Shown here piece after piece: positions 17,269-26,144 of a stretch of DNA of 64,000 nt (positions are counted from its first letter, which is position 1; every line of letters starts with the position of its first letter). A model generated the notes under the pieces. That model ran no database searches, was not told the origin of the DNA, and saw only the letters and a program-made list of their open reading frames with translations. The stretch covers positions 19,438 through 83,437 of the forward strand of contig NZ_JANEYT010000020.1 of the NCBI RefSeq assembly GCF_024357955.1, in the 5' to 3' direction. The stretch comes from Photobacterium pectinilyticum (GTDB lineage: Bacteria; Pseudomonadota; Gammaproteobacteria; Enterobacterales; Vibrionaceae). The translations under genes were made by a program, and so were the position numbers.

Positions 17269-17735
17269 GTCGACAGGATAGCGGCGCAGGAACGGGAACG
17301 CAGAAGGATTCTGCAAGCCTAGGAAGGGCTGTGCTAACAGGGTTGTTAGCTGACAAGATGTCACGGACACGGAATGGATACCGTCGGGGATCAGGAAGAT
17401 TACCGTCAGGATGAGTAGGACAGCTTTTGGAAAAGCCGGAACACCTCAGGGATTGGGGCTTTAAGGATAGTGCTCTAGGACAGGGCAAGAGGACAACTTA
17501 AGGATAAGTGTCAGGACCCCTTCAGGATGAAGGCATGGACACCGCCAGGAAGGATGAGAGAGTCGCACAAGGACAACGCGACAGGTAAAGGAGCTACCAA
17601 GGACAACCCGGGGATGGGGTTTAGGGATTACCGCTAAGGATTTAGACCAACAAGGATAGTGCAGGGAGCACCATAGTAGCGGGACTGCTGCATGTAAGAC
17701 CTAAGGGCGCAACGAAAGTTGCGCCCATTTTTTTC
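17269..17735 (+). ncRNA. CsrB-family RNA, copy 2
   Basis: An RNA of about 467 nt with a little over thirty GGA triplets, commonly AAGGA and CAGGA in hairpin-loop contexts. The 5' end GTCGACAGGA copies E. coli CsrB. The last 70 bases (GTGCAGGGAGCACCATAGTA onward, through the GGGCGCAAC/GTTGCGCCC terminator) are nearly identical to copy 1, while the middle is diverged. It is therefore a tandem paralogue with its own box and promoter. Vibrio species often have two to four Csr RNAs, but I recall them mostly as dispersed loci. The terminator runs up to the stop codon of the convergent DUF3301 gene. Confidence 0.92.
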
Positions 17736-18040
17736 TACTCCCCTGGCATCCTGTGGGGGGGGATATGGATAGTCAGAAGGTGGAATCCTTTCATTACAAT
17801 ATGCCCTTGGTAGGCATCTTGCCCACTGGCGGAAAATTCAAACAGATAAGTGGTATGCCACCCCCAACGACCGTTGCGATCACGCAGGCGGTGCTCTCCC
17901 CGTGCAGTATTAAGCAGTTGTAGCCCTAAATGCTCACAGCGTTGGTTGATAAAATAATTGGCACGCTCAGTCTGCCGCCGCTGCTGCCAAAACAGATAGC
18001 CAATAATTGCCAGCAGTAAAATACCTAATAGGTTACCCAT
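17735..18040 (-). CDS. DUF3301 family membrane-anchored protein
   Basis: 101 aa. One N-terminal membrane span (NLLGILLLAIIGYLFWQQRR) followed by a basic, soluble domain with RDRNGRWGWHTTYLFEFSA. The DUF3301 family is widespread in Vibrio-like bacteria and has no known function. The stop codon touches the end of the second CsrB-like RNA, so that RNA's terminator hairpin (17705-17726) should also end this transcript. It lies 53 bases downstream of the DUF3549 gene on the same strand. Confidence 0.8.
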   Translation of the reverse strand: MGNLLGILLLAIIGYLFWQQRRQTERANYFINQRCEHLGLQLLNTARGEHRLRDRNGRWGWHTTYLFEFSASGQDAYQGHIVMKGFHLLTIHIPPHRMPGE

Positions 18041-18093
18041 TTCTTATCATGACTCCATTACATCCTTGTGTCCCCGGTTTTTCGGCCGAGATA

Positions 18094-19140
18094 CTATTGT
18101 TGTGGGCTTCGGGCATGCTGCTGAAGCTTGGTAATCGCCTCAACCAGTGCTGGATCAGCTTGTCCGTGTAGTACCTGCAGCATAATGCCACGCAGCATTG
18201 GCAGCATCACCAAATCGGCAAATAGCTGGTTGAATAAGGCTTGCTCACCCGTTTCAGCGAGGCGTAATAGGAAGATACTCGCTATTTTGGGATCGGCCAG
18301 ACCATTCCAGCAACGTCCGGCAATCGCAACCAGGACCTCAGGGTGGCAAAGCTTTGGTTGAGCTAGCAAGCGCTCAAGCTGCTGGCGAAGCTGGGCGGTT
18401 TCAGCGCCGGAGAGGGCGCGGATCAAAGCAGCGACGAGGAACAAATCAGGTGTGTCGACTGCTGTTTCTTCATCAATTTTCTCGGCAAGACGAGTAGCCA
18501 GTGGTTCCGGTAGCTGGCAATGTTCCAAGCAGCCGAGCAAAGCATAAAGCGGGGTCAGAGGTAGGTTGCTGGCGGCTTTGCGTAGCAACGTGGCATTGTT
18601 TTCCTGCTTGATACGGGCGCAGACATCGGCTAAGCCTTGCAGGCCAACACCCTGCCATTTATCCCAGCCTTGTTCACCGGTGAGGTAATGTTGGGCATGC
18701 TCGTAGTACTGGCTGGCAGACAAAGAAAGTTGGCTGCGCAACTGAGCATGGAAGATCGCCATTTTGTCATCGCTTGGTTTGAAGGTATACGGATTGGCCG
18801 CTAGCTTTGCCTGCTCTTCTTCCGTCGGGGTGCTATTGAGCGTTGCTCCCATGGCTTCGATAACGTATTTGATGAAATCACCGACGGCTGCTTGTTTTAA
18901 CAGGCCGCGTTCATCGAGCGGTAAGCGCAGAAACCAGATCCACGGTGGGTTGCCAGCTTGCCAGAATGAGATAGACAGGTGGGCATGCTGCTGCAAGGGC
19001 CATGGATATGGCTGGCGGTTGTCCTCTACGGCCTTGAATTGCGCTACGTCGATCTCACTGACCCGACGGCCAAGGTCGAAAATCTTGTATTGGCATCCGG
19101 CATTGTCTAAGAGTTGGGTAAGGGTATGAAAATTATCCAT
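18094..19140 (-). CDS. DUF3549 family protein
   Basis: 348 aa, cytoplasmic, with no signal or membrane span. Starts MDNFHTLTQLLDNAGCQYKI and includes HLSISFWQAGNPPWIWFLRL. The C-terminal two thirds are helical and repeat-like (leucine- and alanine-rich, about residues 150-340), suggestive of HEAT-type packing. Function unknown. The ribosome site at ATG 19140 is weak. It runs with the DUF3301 gene and is divergent from yqcC. Confidence 0.8.
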   Translation of the reverse strand: MDNFHTLTQLLDNAGCQYKIFDLGRRVSEIDVAQFKAVEDNRQPYPWPLQQHAHLSISFWQAGNPPWIWFLRLPLDERGLLKQAAVGDFIKYVIEAMGATLNSTPTEEEQAKLAANPYTFKPSDDKMAIFHAQLRSQLSLSASQYYEHAQHYLTGEQGWDKWQGVGLQGLADVCARIKQENNATLLRKAASNLPLTPLYALLGCLEHCQLPEPLATRLAEKIDEETAVDTPDLFLVAALIRALSGAETAQLRQQLERLLAQPKLCHPEVLVAIAGRCWNGLADPKIASIFLLRLAETGEQALFNQLFADLVMLPMLRGIMLQVLHGQADPALVEAITKLQQHARSPQQ

Positions 19141-19251
19141 GGGCAGTCTCAGCGCTCCTCAATCAAGGAGAACGAGTATATACCCAAACTTCATGGAGGT
19201 GGTATCCTTCGCCCCTTATCAAAATAACATTCATCATTTAGAGGTTCCGTG

Positions 19252-19572
19252 ATGGATAAACCCCGTCATTGCCAGCTGTTGCTGGATAGGCTAACCACGG
19301 TATTGCAAACGCATGAACACTGGGACGTTGAACGGCCACCGGTTGAGGCGCTGAACAGTAATCAGCCGTTTGCCATTGACACCCTGCGCTGCGAGCAATG
19401 GTTGCAGTGGATATTTATCCCCAAGTTGAATCACATGCTTGCCATGAAGATGGCGTTGCCAGCGGCATTTGAAATTTCCCCTTATGTTGAGGAAGCGATG
19501 AAGGAAGCCAAGGGCTACCGGGCTATCTTGGCTGTGACTCGTGAGCTTGACCAATTATTTAAGAGTGAATAA
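19252..19572 (+). CDS. yqcC: YqcC family protein
   Basis: A 106-aa soluble protein. The family core TLRCEQWLQWIFIPKLNHML is clear. Function is not established. I chose ATG 19252 (GAGG 7 bases upstream) over a GTG one codon earlier. It is followed 2 bases later by truC, as in E. coli yqcC-truC, and the pair is co-translated. Confidence 0.88.
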   Translation: MDKPRHCQLLLDRLTTVLQTHEHWDVERPPVEALNSNQPFAIDTLRCEQWLQWIFIPKLNHMLAMKMALPAAFEISPYVEEAMKEAKGYRAILAVTRELDQLFKSE

Positions 19573-19574
19573 CG

Positions 19575-20327
19575 ATGGAACTCGAAATCCTTTACCGCGA
19601 TGAATACCTGGTCGCCGTGAATAAACCAGCCGGTATGCTGGTACATCGTTCTTGGCTTGACCGCCATGAAACGGTATTTGTCATGCAGACCCTGCGCGAC
19701 CAAATCGGCCAGCATGTGTTCCCGTTGCATCGTTTGGATAGACCAACATCCGGCGTATTGCTGTTTGCCCTTTCGAGTGAAACCGCATCATTGATGATGC
19801 CACTGTTCGCCGGACGGGATGTGAAGAAGACCTACCATGCTGTGGTGCGTGGCTGGGTGAAGGAAGCGGCGGTATTGGATTACCCACTCAAGGAAGAGCT
19901 GGATAAGATTGCCGATAAAAATGCCGATAAAGACAAAGAAGCCCAGTCGGCGATCACCGCGTATGCGCCTCTAGCAAATGTGGAAACCCAGATCCCGGTT
20001 GGCCGCTATGCGACCAGTCGTTACTGTTTGGTCGAAATGAAACCTGAGACAGGCCGTAAGCATCAGCTGCGTCGTCATATGCACCACCTGAGCCACCATA
20101 TTATTGGCGATGTTAACCACGGTGACGGCCGCCATAACCGGATGTTCCGTGAAAACTATGACTGTCGCCGATTGATGCTTCATGCCTCACGGTTGCAGCT
20201 TCAGCATCCCCTAACGGGCGAACAGCTGGATATCCGCGCAGGCGTCGATGAGTCATGGATGCGGGTCATGGATGCCTTCGGCTGGCAGGCTGCTTTGATG
20301 GCGCCAGCCTCTAGTAACTTCAAATAG
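19575..20327 (+). CDS. truC: tRNA pseudouridine(65) synthase TruC
   Basis: A 250-aa RluA-family pseudouridine synthase that modifies U65 of tRNA(Ile1) and tRNA(Asp). The catalytic Asp is Asp55 in LHRLDRPTSGVLLFA. KPAGMLVHR near residue 17 and ETGRKHQLRRHMHH near residue 157 are further family motifs. Length is close to E. coli TruC (260 aa). It sits between yqcC and the flavodoxin gene as in E. coli. Confidence 0.94.
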   Translation: MELEILYRDEYLVAVNKPAGMLVHRSWLDRHETVFVMQTLRDQIGQHVFPLHRLDRPTSGVLLFALSSETASLMMPLFAGRDVKKTYHAVVRGWVKEAAVLDYPLKEELDKIADKNADKDKEAQSAITAYAPLANVETQIPVGRYATSRYCLVEMKPETGRKHQLRRHMHHLSHHIIGDVNHGDGRHNRMFRENYDCRRLMLHASRLQLQHPLTGEQLDIRAGVDESWMRVMDAFGWQAALMAPASSNFK

Positions 20328-20402
20328 TCAATAAACTTGCATCTAACCGCTTAAAAGACCACATTTAATGGGTAACTAGAACACAAAGGATGGTGTTGGA
20401 TG

Positions 20403-20864
20403 ATGGCTAAAATAGGTGTATTTGTCGGCTCGGTATTCGGCGGAGCGGAAGAGGTTGCAGAAGAGGTGGTGCGCTACCTGGTTAAGGCTGGCCACAAGGT
20501 TGAATTGTTTTTGGAGCCGACACTGGATGAGTTCCTCGGTTACCAACAAGAGCTGGCATTAGTGGTGTCTTCGACCACGGGGCAAGGGGAGATCCCCGAT
20601 AATTTGCTACCGCTCTACCAATCGCTCAATGACTCCTTTCCGCTGATGCCCCAGCTTCGCTACGGCGTAATTGCACTGGGTGATTCGAGCTACGGTGAAG
20701 ATCGTTTTTGTGGGGGCGGGCGCCAGTTTGATGAGCTGTTGGTTCAGTTGCAGGCCAAGCCATTGACGGAGCGGTTGGATGTAGATGCTTGTGTTAACTT
20801 TGACGCGCTGGAAGTTGCTATGCCTTGGCTTGAGGGCTGGGCCAAGCAAGTTGATGCGACTTAA
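20403..20864 (+). CDS. yqcA: Flavodoxin-like protein YqcA
   Basis: A 153-aa short-chain flavodoxin, an FMN-binding electron carrier. It starts MAKIGVFVGSVFGGAEEVAEE, where the phosphate loop is GSVFGGAEE; STTGQGEIPDNLLPLY (about residue 58) and YGVIALGDSSYGED (about 87) are the two FMN loops. Two adjacent ATG codons (20400 and 20403) are possible; I used the second, which matches the E. coli start. In E. coli the gene also follows truC. The partner is unknown. Confidence 0.88.
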   Translation: MAKIGVFVGSVFGGAEEVAEEVVRYLVKAGHKVELFLEPTLDEFLGYQQELALVVSSTTGQGEIPDNLLPLYQSLNDSFPLMPQLRYGVIALGDSSYGEDRFCGGGRQFDELLVQLQAKPLTERLDVDACVNFDALEVAMPWLEGWAKQVDAT

Positions 20865-20937
20865 TTTACATTCGAGTTAACATGCTTGTCGAGATTGGAG
20901 CCCTTAATTGGACTCCATGTATATCAGTAGAAAGGGA

Positions 20938-21318
20938 TCACTTAAGCTTTTCTAGATCAGCCTCGATCTCGGCGATCTTGTGACTGACCACTTGCTCTAG
21001 GTGGCGCAGGTCACCAAGGATCTTCTTCTTAATATCAACTTCACTGTGCTTTTTGTTGGTGATGCGATCAAGCTCATCGATGATAAACGTCAGAGTGCGG
21101 TTGATCTCCGTTACTTCTTTGTACTCCCGGCTTCCGCTGTTTACCATGACGGTTTTACGTTGACGGGGAAATTTGAACTTCACGCTTTTGGCAAATAGCC
21201 CGCCTTTTTGCTTAGCAAAGTAGATTTTTAATATGTCATTGGCGGCTTCCTGCCGCAGGCTGTAGCGTTCAATCGTTTCCGGCTTTTCAATGCCGATGGC
21301 TGTGAGGTTGGGGTACAT
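20938..21318 (-). CDS. DUF3461 family protein
   Basis: A 126-aa soluble protein starting [20 protein letters not shown]. It has a basic middle ([12 protein letters not shown]) and a long helical, probably coiled-coil C-terminus. Family function unknown. It lies 97 bases downstream of glnD on the same strand. The leader is unusual: a stable stem-loop followed by a C- and A-rich, unstructured tract rich in CAACAA. Confidence 0.82.
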   Translation of the reverse strand: MYPNLTAIGIEKPETIERYSLRQEAANDILKIYFAKQKGGLFAKSVKFKFPRQRKTVMVNSGSREYKEVTEINRTLTFIIDELDRITNKKHSEVDIKKKILGDLRHLEQVVSHKIAEIEADLEKLK

Positions 21319-21375
21319 ACTGGCCTCGTGCTTCTGTTGTTATTGGTGTTGTTGCTGCTCTTGTTGTTGGCTTGG

Positions 21376-21408
21376 CAACGGGAGTAACTGCAGCTAGTTC
21401 TCCCGTTG
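21376..21408 (-). other. Stem-loop between glnD and the DUF3461 gene
   Basis: Arms CAACGGGAG / CTCCCGTTG, extended inward by AACT/AGTT. It begins 7 bases past the glnD stop. No T-run follows in the minus direction; instead a CA-rich stretch (21320-21370) leads to the DUF3461 start. It could be a weak terminator or an RNA-stability element. Confidence 0.5.
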
Positions 21409-21415
21409 TCTTTTG

Positions 21416-24034
21416 CTATTGTTTTTCTAGCCGCTCTATCAGCGCATCCCTCAGCTGTACTTGTTGCTCTTCGCTAAGTTGTTCGCCGTCTTTATTGGTG
21501 ACGATGAAAAAATCTTCTGCTCGTTCACCGATGGTGGTGATTTTGGCGGCTTGCAAGCTGATATGCTGACGGGCAAACACCGAGCCGACTCGGGCCAATA
21601 ACCCCGGCATATCCAGTGCGACTAGCTCTATCATGGTTTTCTTGCCTGATTTTGTTGGCAGGAAGTCGACCTTGGTTTTGACGTTGAAGTGCTGCAATTT
21701 GTAGGGCGGACGTTTCTTCTTACGATCTGATTTCATGTGCGTGAGGGCGTTGATCAGTGCCCGACGCACCGTTTGGTGGCGGCTTTCACTCAGGGCCTTA
21801 CCGGTAGGATCAAGTACCATGAAGGTATCGAGGGCAAAGCCATCCTTGCTGGTCATGACCTGGGCATCGTGAACACTGAGATTTTTCTTGTCCAGCTCGG
21901 AGACAACGATAGCAAATAGTTTTGTTTTGTCGCGACAGTAAACAAAGACTTCAGTACCGCCACGGGTCGGCTTTTGGCTGATCAAGATCAGAGGCTTGCT
22001 GTGATCCTCATGCTTGAGAATAGCCTCGGCATGCCAGGCGATTTGCTTGTGGGTATGACGCAGAAAATAGTCAGCCTTGAAGCGCTGCCATAACACTTCG
22101 ATATCGCGAGGCGCAAACCCCTCGCTCCGCAGCAGGGCTGAAGCCATCTGTTGGTTGTGGCGGATCCGCTCACGAATATCGGGCGGGTTTTCCAGCCCGC
22201 GGCGCAGGGCTTTCTGGGTCGAGTAATACAGTTCGGCCAGTAGGGTGCGCTTCCAGCTGTTCCACAATTCCTGATTGGTAGCGCAGATATCTGCCACAGT
22301 GAGGCAGACCAGGTGATCGAGCCGTTCTTCGTCACGGACTTCCTTGGCAAACTCGGTGATCACTTCCGGGTCGTAGATATCACGACGCTGGGCGGTGACC
22401 GACATCAGCAAGTGCTGGTTGACCAGCCATTTGACCAGATTGGCCTCGGGTTTGGACAAGCCGTGCTGAAGGCAGAAATCGTAGGCATCAACGCCACCGA
22501 GCTCAGAGTGATCGCCGCCGCGTCCTTTGGCTATGTCATGGAATATGGCTGCGAGTAGGAGGATCTCTTTCTTGGCAACCCGAGGATACACTTCGCAGCA
22601 TATCGGGTGTCGATCCTGGTTAATCGGATCGTTGAATTTGTTGAGGTTCTTGAGCAGCCTGACGGTATGCTCATCGACGGTATAGACATGGAACAGGTCA
22701 AACTGCATTTGACCGACAATCTGGCTCCACTGTGGCAGGTAGGCTGATAGCACACCATGGCGATGCATCAGGCGGAAGGCCTTTTGCAGGCAGTTTGGTT
22801 GACGAACCAGCTCCATGAATTTATCCCGCGCAGCTGGGATTTCAATCAGAAAACGGTTAAGTCGGCGGCGGGCGGTACGCAGTTGTCGCAGGGTCGGGGC
22901 GGCAATCCCTTCAATCTGTGAGTTACGGGCAACATGCAGGAACATATCGAGGATGGTTTCCGGCCTCGCTTGGAATAGCGCCGGTTTTGTTGCCTCGATA
23001 AGGTGGCCACGTAGCTGGAAATCGTCATCAAGTGCGATTGCATCGGGGGCTGTGCCCTTATTCAGAATTGCCTGATCAAACAGCTGCAGTAACATCTTGT
23101 TGAGCTCGGCAACACGGCGCAGGGTACGGTAGAAATCTTTCATCATCATTTCGACCCCGCGGTTGCCCTCACCTTGGTAGCCCAGCAACTCTGCCACCGA
23201 GGCTTGGTGGCCGAAGGTCAGGCGGTTGTCATAGCGACGTAATTCGCTGTGGAGGGCAAAGCGGATCCGCCACAACGAGTCTTGGCATTCGACCAGCTCA
23301 CGGTATTCGGCATCGGTCAGAAAGCCAAAGCGACTCATTTCGAGCAGGCTAGTGGCCCCGAAATGGCGGCGTGCTACCCAGCTCAAGGTATGGATGTCGC
23401 GCAGGCCTCCCGGACTCGATTTGATGTCAGGTTCAAGGTTATAGGTGGTGTCGTGATAGCGGGCATGGCGGGTTTTCTGTTCGTCCAGCTTGGCTTGGTA
23501 GAATTGCTCGCTGGGCCAGAAATTACCATCATTAAGCCGCTCTTCCAGCTGCTGGTAGGTATCTTGATTGCCACAAAGCCAGCGTGACTCTTGCAGATTG
23601 GTTGCCACTGTCAGATCATCAAGGCCAATCGTTATGCACTCATCAATTGTACGAACGCTGTGGCCGACATCGAGCTTGAGATCCCACAGCAGGGTGAGGA
23701 AAGCGCTGACCGTGCTACCGGTGTCATCGTCAATTGGTGCTTGGCTGAGGATAAGGATGTCGACATCCGACAGGGGATGTAATTCGCCACGCCCATAACC
23801 ACCGACGGCAATTAGGGATAGCGTCGGGTGATCGGCTAGGCCAAAGTGCTGCCATAATCGGTCGAGTAGGTGGTCGGTATAGCGTGATCGGGCTTCGACC
23901 AAATTCGTTACCGGGGTATGGGCCAGAAACTGGGCCTTTTGGCTGGCGGTAAACTGCTCCAGCTCTTGGCGGAGCTGCTCTGGCGCCATTGGGTCAACCT
24001 GCTCGGTTGTTGGGTGAGAAATAGGATCTGTCAT
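21416..24034 (-). CDS. glnD: Bifunctional uridylyltransferase/uridylyl-removing enzyme GlnD
   Basis: An 872-aa sensor of glutamine that uridylylates PII proteins when nitrogen is short and removes UMP when glutamine is plentiful. The nucleotidyltransferase domain holds GGYGRGELHPLSDVDILIL near residue 78. The HD hydrolase domain holds AAIFHDIAKGRGGDHSELGG near residue 490. Two ACT domains follow (FVYCRDKTKLFAIVVSELDK near 685; MIELVALDMPGLLARVGSVF near 800). Length is near that of E. coli GlnD (890 aa). It lies downstream of map with a terminator between, the E. coli arrangement. Confidence 0.97.
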   Translation of the reverse strand: MTDPISHPTTEQVDPMAPEQLRQELEQFTASQKAQFLAHTPVTNLVEARSRYTDHLLDRLWQHFGLADHPTLSLIAVGGYGRGELHPLSDVDILILSQAPIDDDTGSTVSAFLTLLWDLKLDVGHSVRTIDECITIGLDDLTVATNLQESRWLCGNQDTYQQLEERLNDGNFWPSEQFYQAKLDEQKTRHARYHDTTYNLEPDIKSSPGGLRDIHTLSWVARRHFGATSLLEMSRFGFLTDAEYRELVECQDSLWRIRFALHSELRRYDNRLTFGHQASVAELLGYQGEGNRGVEMMMKDFYRTLRRVAELNKMLLQLFDQAILNKGTAPDAIALDDDFQLRGHLIEATKPALFQARPETILDMFLHVARNSQIEGIAAPTLRQLRTARRRLNRFLIEIPAARDKFMELVRQPNCLQKAFRLMHRHGVLSAYLPQWSQIVGQMQFDLFHVYTVDEHTVRLLKNLNKFNDPINQDRHPICCEVYPRVAKKEILLLAAIFHDIAKGRGGDHSELGGVDAYDFCLQHGLSKPEANLVKWLVNQHLLMSVTAQRRDIYDPEVITEFAKEVRDEERLDHLVCLTVADICATNQELWNSWKRTLLAELYYSTQKALRRGLENPPDIRERIRHNQQMASALLRSEGFAPRDIEVLWQRFKADYFLRHTHKQIAWHAEAILKHEDHSKPLILISQKPTRGGTEVFVYCRDKTKLFAIVVSELDKKNLSVHDAQVMTSKDGFALDTFMVLDPTGKALSESRHQTVRRALINALTHMKSDRKKKRPPYKLQHFNVKTKVDFLPTKSGKKTMIELVALDMPGLLARVGSVFARQHISLQAAKITTIGERAEDFFIVTNKDGEQLSEEQQVQLRDALIERLEKQ

Positions 24035-24095
24035 TGCCGTCCATGCATAGTCAATACTCTTGATATAACCCTATCACGGTCGGGACTGATAGCAA

Positions 24096-24121
24096 TAAAA
24101 AAGCCGACCCAAAGGCCGGCT
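24096..24121 (-). terminator. Intrinsic terminator after map
   Basis: On the minus strand GAGCCGGCC-TTTG-GGTCGGC followed by TTTTTTATT. It lies between the map stop and the glnD start, so glnD probably has its own promoter in 24035-24095. Confidence 0.8.
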
Positions 24122-24152
24122 CAGAGGATCTTCAGTCATGCTAAAGCGTGAC

Positions 24153-25028
24153 TTAGTTATTCATCAGACGCGGAATAGTGTCATCGCTACGCAGAGTCAG
24201 CACTTCACAGCCCGTTTCGGTCACTACGATAGTGTGTTCGTATTGTGCTGATTTTTTGCCATCGCCAGTGTAGACCGTCCAGTCATCGGCGGCATCAACC
24301 GTACAACCGAATTTACCGGCATTGATCATCGGCTCGATAGTGAAACACATACCAGCCTTGAGCACCGAGCGGTCGCTATTGCGGTAGTGTACAACCTGAG
24401 GCTCTTCGTGGAATTCACTGCCAATACCGTGGCCGCAGAAATCTTTAACAATTGAATATTTGTTTAAAGGATTCTTTTTGTTGTTGTCTTTGATGAACTT
24501 CTCGATCGCGGTACCGATATCACCTACGCGGGCGCCTGGCTTGACCTTGCGCATACCCACGTACAATGCTTCCTGAGTGACGCGACATAGACGCTTGTCC
24601 GCAGGCGTTACATCGCCGACGAGGAACATTTTTGACGTATCGCCATGGTAGCCCGCTGGACGTACGCTTAAATCGGCACTTTCGTCATTCGGTACAATGA
24701 CCGTGATATCGACATTGATGATATCGCCGCTCTTGAGCACGGCTGGCTTCATCTGACCGTTGCTACCCATCTCATCCTGGCTGGCAGGAATGCCGTGGCA
24801 AACGATGTGGTTAATTGACGTACAGATAGATTTTGGAAAACCATGGTAATCAAGCGGAGCCGAGTAGGCGCCTTTTTCCAACGCATAATCATGACAGATT
24901 TGGTTTAGCTCGTCTGTCGTCACACCTTCTTTGATGTGAGGTTCGATCATTTCCAGCACTTCAGCGGCCAAACGGCCAGCGGCGCGCATTTTTTCGATCT
25001 CTTCAGCCGTTTTGATCTTGATGCTCAT
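24153..25028 (-). CDS. map: Methionine aminopeptidase type I
   Basis: A 291-aa metallopeptidase that removes the N-terminal Met from nascent proteins. Metal-ligand regions are visible: DIINVDITV, GYHGDTSKMF, FCGHGIGSEFHEEPQVVHY, TIEPMINAG and QYEHTIVV. It is about 27 residues longer than E. coli Map; the extra residues lie in the GIPASQDEMGSNGQMKP loop, in VPNDESADLSVRPAG, and in KKNPLNKYS before the conserved FCGHGIG. It is divergent from rpsB, as in E. coli, and is followed by a terminator. Confidence 0.96.
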   Translation of the reverse strand: MSIKIKTAEEIEKMRAAGRLAAEVLEMIEPHIKEGVTTDELNQICHDYALEKGAYSAPLDYHGFPKSICTSINHIVCHGIPASQDEMGSNGQMKPAVLKSGDIINVDITVIVPNDESADLSVRPAGYHGDTSKMFLVGDVTPADKRLCRVTQEALYVGMRKVKPGARVGDIGTAIEKFIKDNNKKNPLNKYSIVKDFCGHGIGSEFHEEPQVVHYRNSDRSVLKAGMCFTIEPMINAGKFGCTVDAADDWTVYTGDGKKSAQYEHTIVVTETGCEVLTLRSDDTIPRLMNN

Positions 25029-25142
25029 TCAATCTTCTCTGCTTGTTTATTTGTTTGTTACCTCTTCATTACATGGTAACAGTGAGGGGGCAGGATGAAA
25101 ACCAAGTTTAGACACAATCACTGAATTGAAAACATTGGGACT

Positions 25143-25171
25143 GGATTTTAGTTAGAGAAATATGGTATAAA
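25143..25171 (+). promoter_or_regulatory. Likely rpsB-tsf promoter
   Basis: -10 TATAAA (25166-25171) followed by the GC-rich discriminator GCGCGCC, the type found on ribosomal-protein promoters under stringent control. The -35 is poor, so the upstream boundary is approximate. Confidence 0.55.
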
Positions 25172-25177
25172 GCGCGC

Positions 25178-25362
25178 CGTAATTGGATGATTGCGTTTCG
25201 ACTCAATCATGCCGATTGCACTAAACTTTAATTAATCATTCACACATATCGGCACGTCTTCCGGGGTGCCCAGCAGCTTTTCGCGAAGCTGTAACGCCTT
25301 TGGCGTTGTCTGGGTCGGTAAGATGGGGTATGTGGACGCCTAACCCCATAGAGGATTATTCA
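25178..25362 (+). promoter_or_regulatory. rpsB 5' leader, likely S2 autoregulatory region
   Basis: A leader of about 185 bases with at least two hairpins: CAGCTT-TTCGCG-AAGCTG at 25272-25289, then AACGCC-TTT-GGCGTT soon after. ATGGGGT and ACCCCAT near 25323-25350 can close the segment just before the ribosome site. Gammaproteobacterial rpsB leaders are known targets of S2 feedback; here the regulation is inferred from length, structure and context. Confidence 0.55.
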
Positions 25363-26091
25363 ATGGCAACTGTATCAATGCGCGACATGCTTAAGGCTGG
25401 TGTACACTTCGGTCACCAAACTCGTTACTGGAACCCAAAGATGAAGCCATTCATCTTCGGTGCTCGTAACAAGGTACATATCATCAACCTTGAGAAAACT
25501 GTACCAATGTTCAACGACGCTCTAGCAGAAATCAACAAGATTGCTGCTCGCAAGGGTAAAGTTCTTTTTGTTGGTACTAAGCGTGCAGCCAGCGAATCTA
25601 TCAAAGAAGCTGCAGTTAACTGTGACCAGTACTACGTAAACAACCGCTGGTTGGGTGGTATGCTGACTAACTGGAAAACTGTTCGTCAGTCAATCAAGCG
25701 TCTTAAAGATCTTGAATCTCAGTCTACAGACGGTACTTTCGACAAGCTAACCAAGAAAGAAGCGCTTATGCGTACTCGTGAAATGGAAAAGCTTGAGAAG
25801 TCTCTAGGCGGTATCAAGAACATGGGCGGCCTACCAGACGCAATGTTCGTAATCGATGCTGATCACGAACACATCGCTATCAAAGAAGCGAACAACCTGG
25901 GTATCCCAGTATTTGCTGTTGTAGATACTAACTCTAACCCAGATGGCGTTGACTTCGTTGTTCCTGGTAACGATGATGCAATCCGTTCTATCCAGCTTTA
26001 CACTGGTGCTGTTGCTCAAACTGTTACTGAAGCTCGCAACCAAGATATCGTTGTTCAAGCTGAACAAGACGGTTTCGTAGAAGCTGAATAA
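25363..26091 (+). CDS. rpsB: 30S ribosomal protein S2
   Basis: The 242-aa small-subunit protein S2. It starts [20 protein letters not shown] and includes [20 protein letters not shown] and [13 protein letters not shown]. The ATG at 25363 has GAGGA upstream; an upstream in-frame start at 25300 lies inside the leader and is not used. Codon use is strongly biased (for example GTT, GCT, CGT), as expected for a highly expressed gene. It heads the rpsB-tsf pair. Confidence 0.98.
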   Translation: MATVSMRDMLKAGVHFGHQTRYWNPKMKPFIFGARNKVHIINLEKTVPMFNDALAEINKIAARKGKVLFVGTKRAASESIKEAAVNCDQYYVNNRWLGGMLTNWKTVRQSIKRLKDLESQSTDGTFDKLTKKEALMRTREMEKLEKSLGGIKNMGGLPDAMFVIDADHEHIAIKEANNLGIPVFAVVDTNSNPDGVDFVVPGNDDAIRSIQLYTGAVAQTVTEARNQDIVVQAEQDGFVEAE

Positions 26092-26144
26092 TAACCAGCT
26101 CTTTGAGCATCTTAAGTTACCTTGTGTAAACTAAGTATGGTTAC

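Noticed and set aside
17207..17488. 93-codon minus-strand reading frame across the second CsrB-like RNA
   Set aside because: Antisense to the RNA, no ribosome site, no recognisable protein features.
19180..19205. Imperfect palindrome ATACCC...GGTAT between the DUF3549 gene and yqcC, perhaps another mini-element remnant
   Set aside because: Only the outer five bases pair and the interior does not match the two clear copies; it could be chance.
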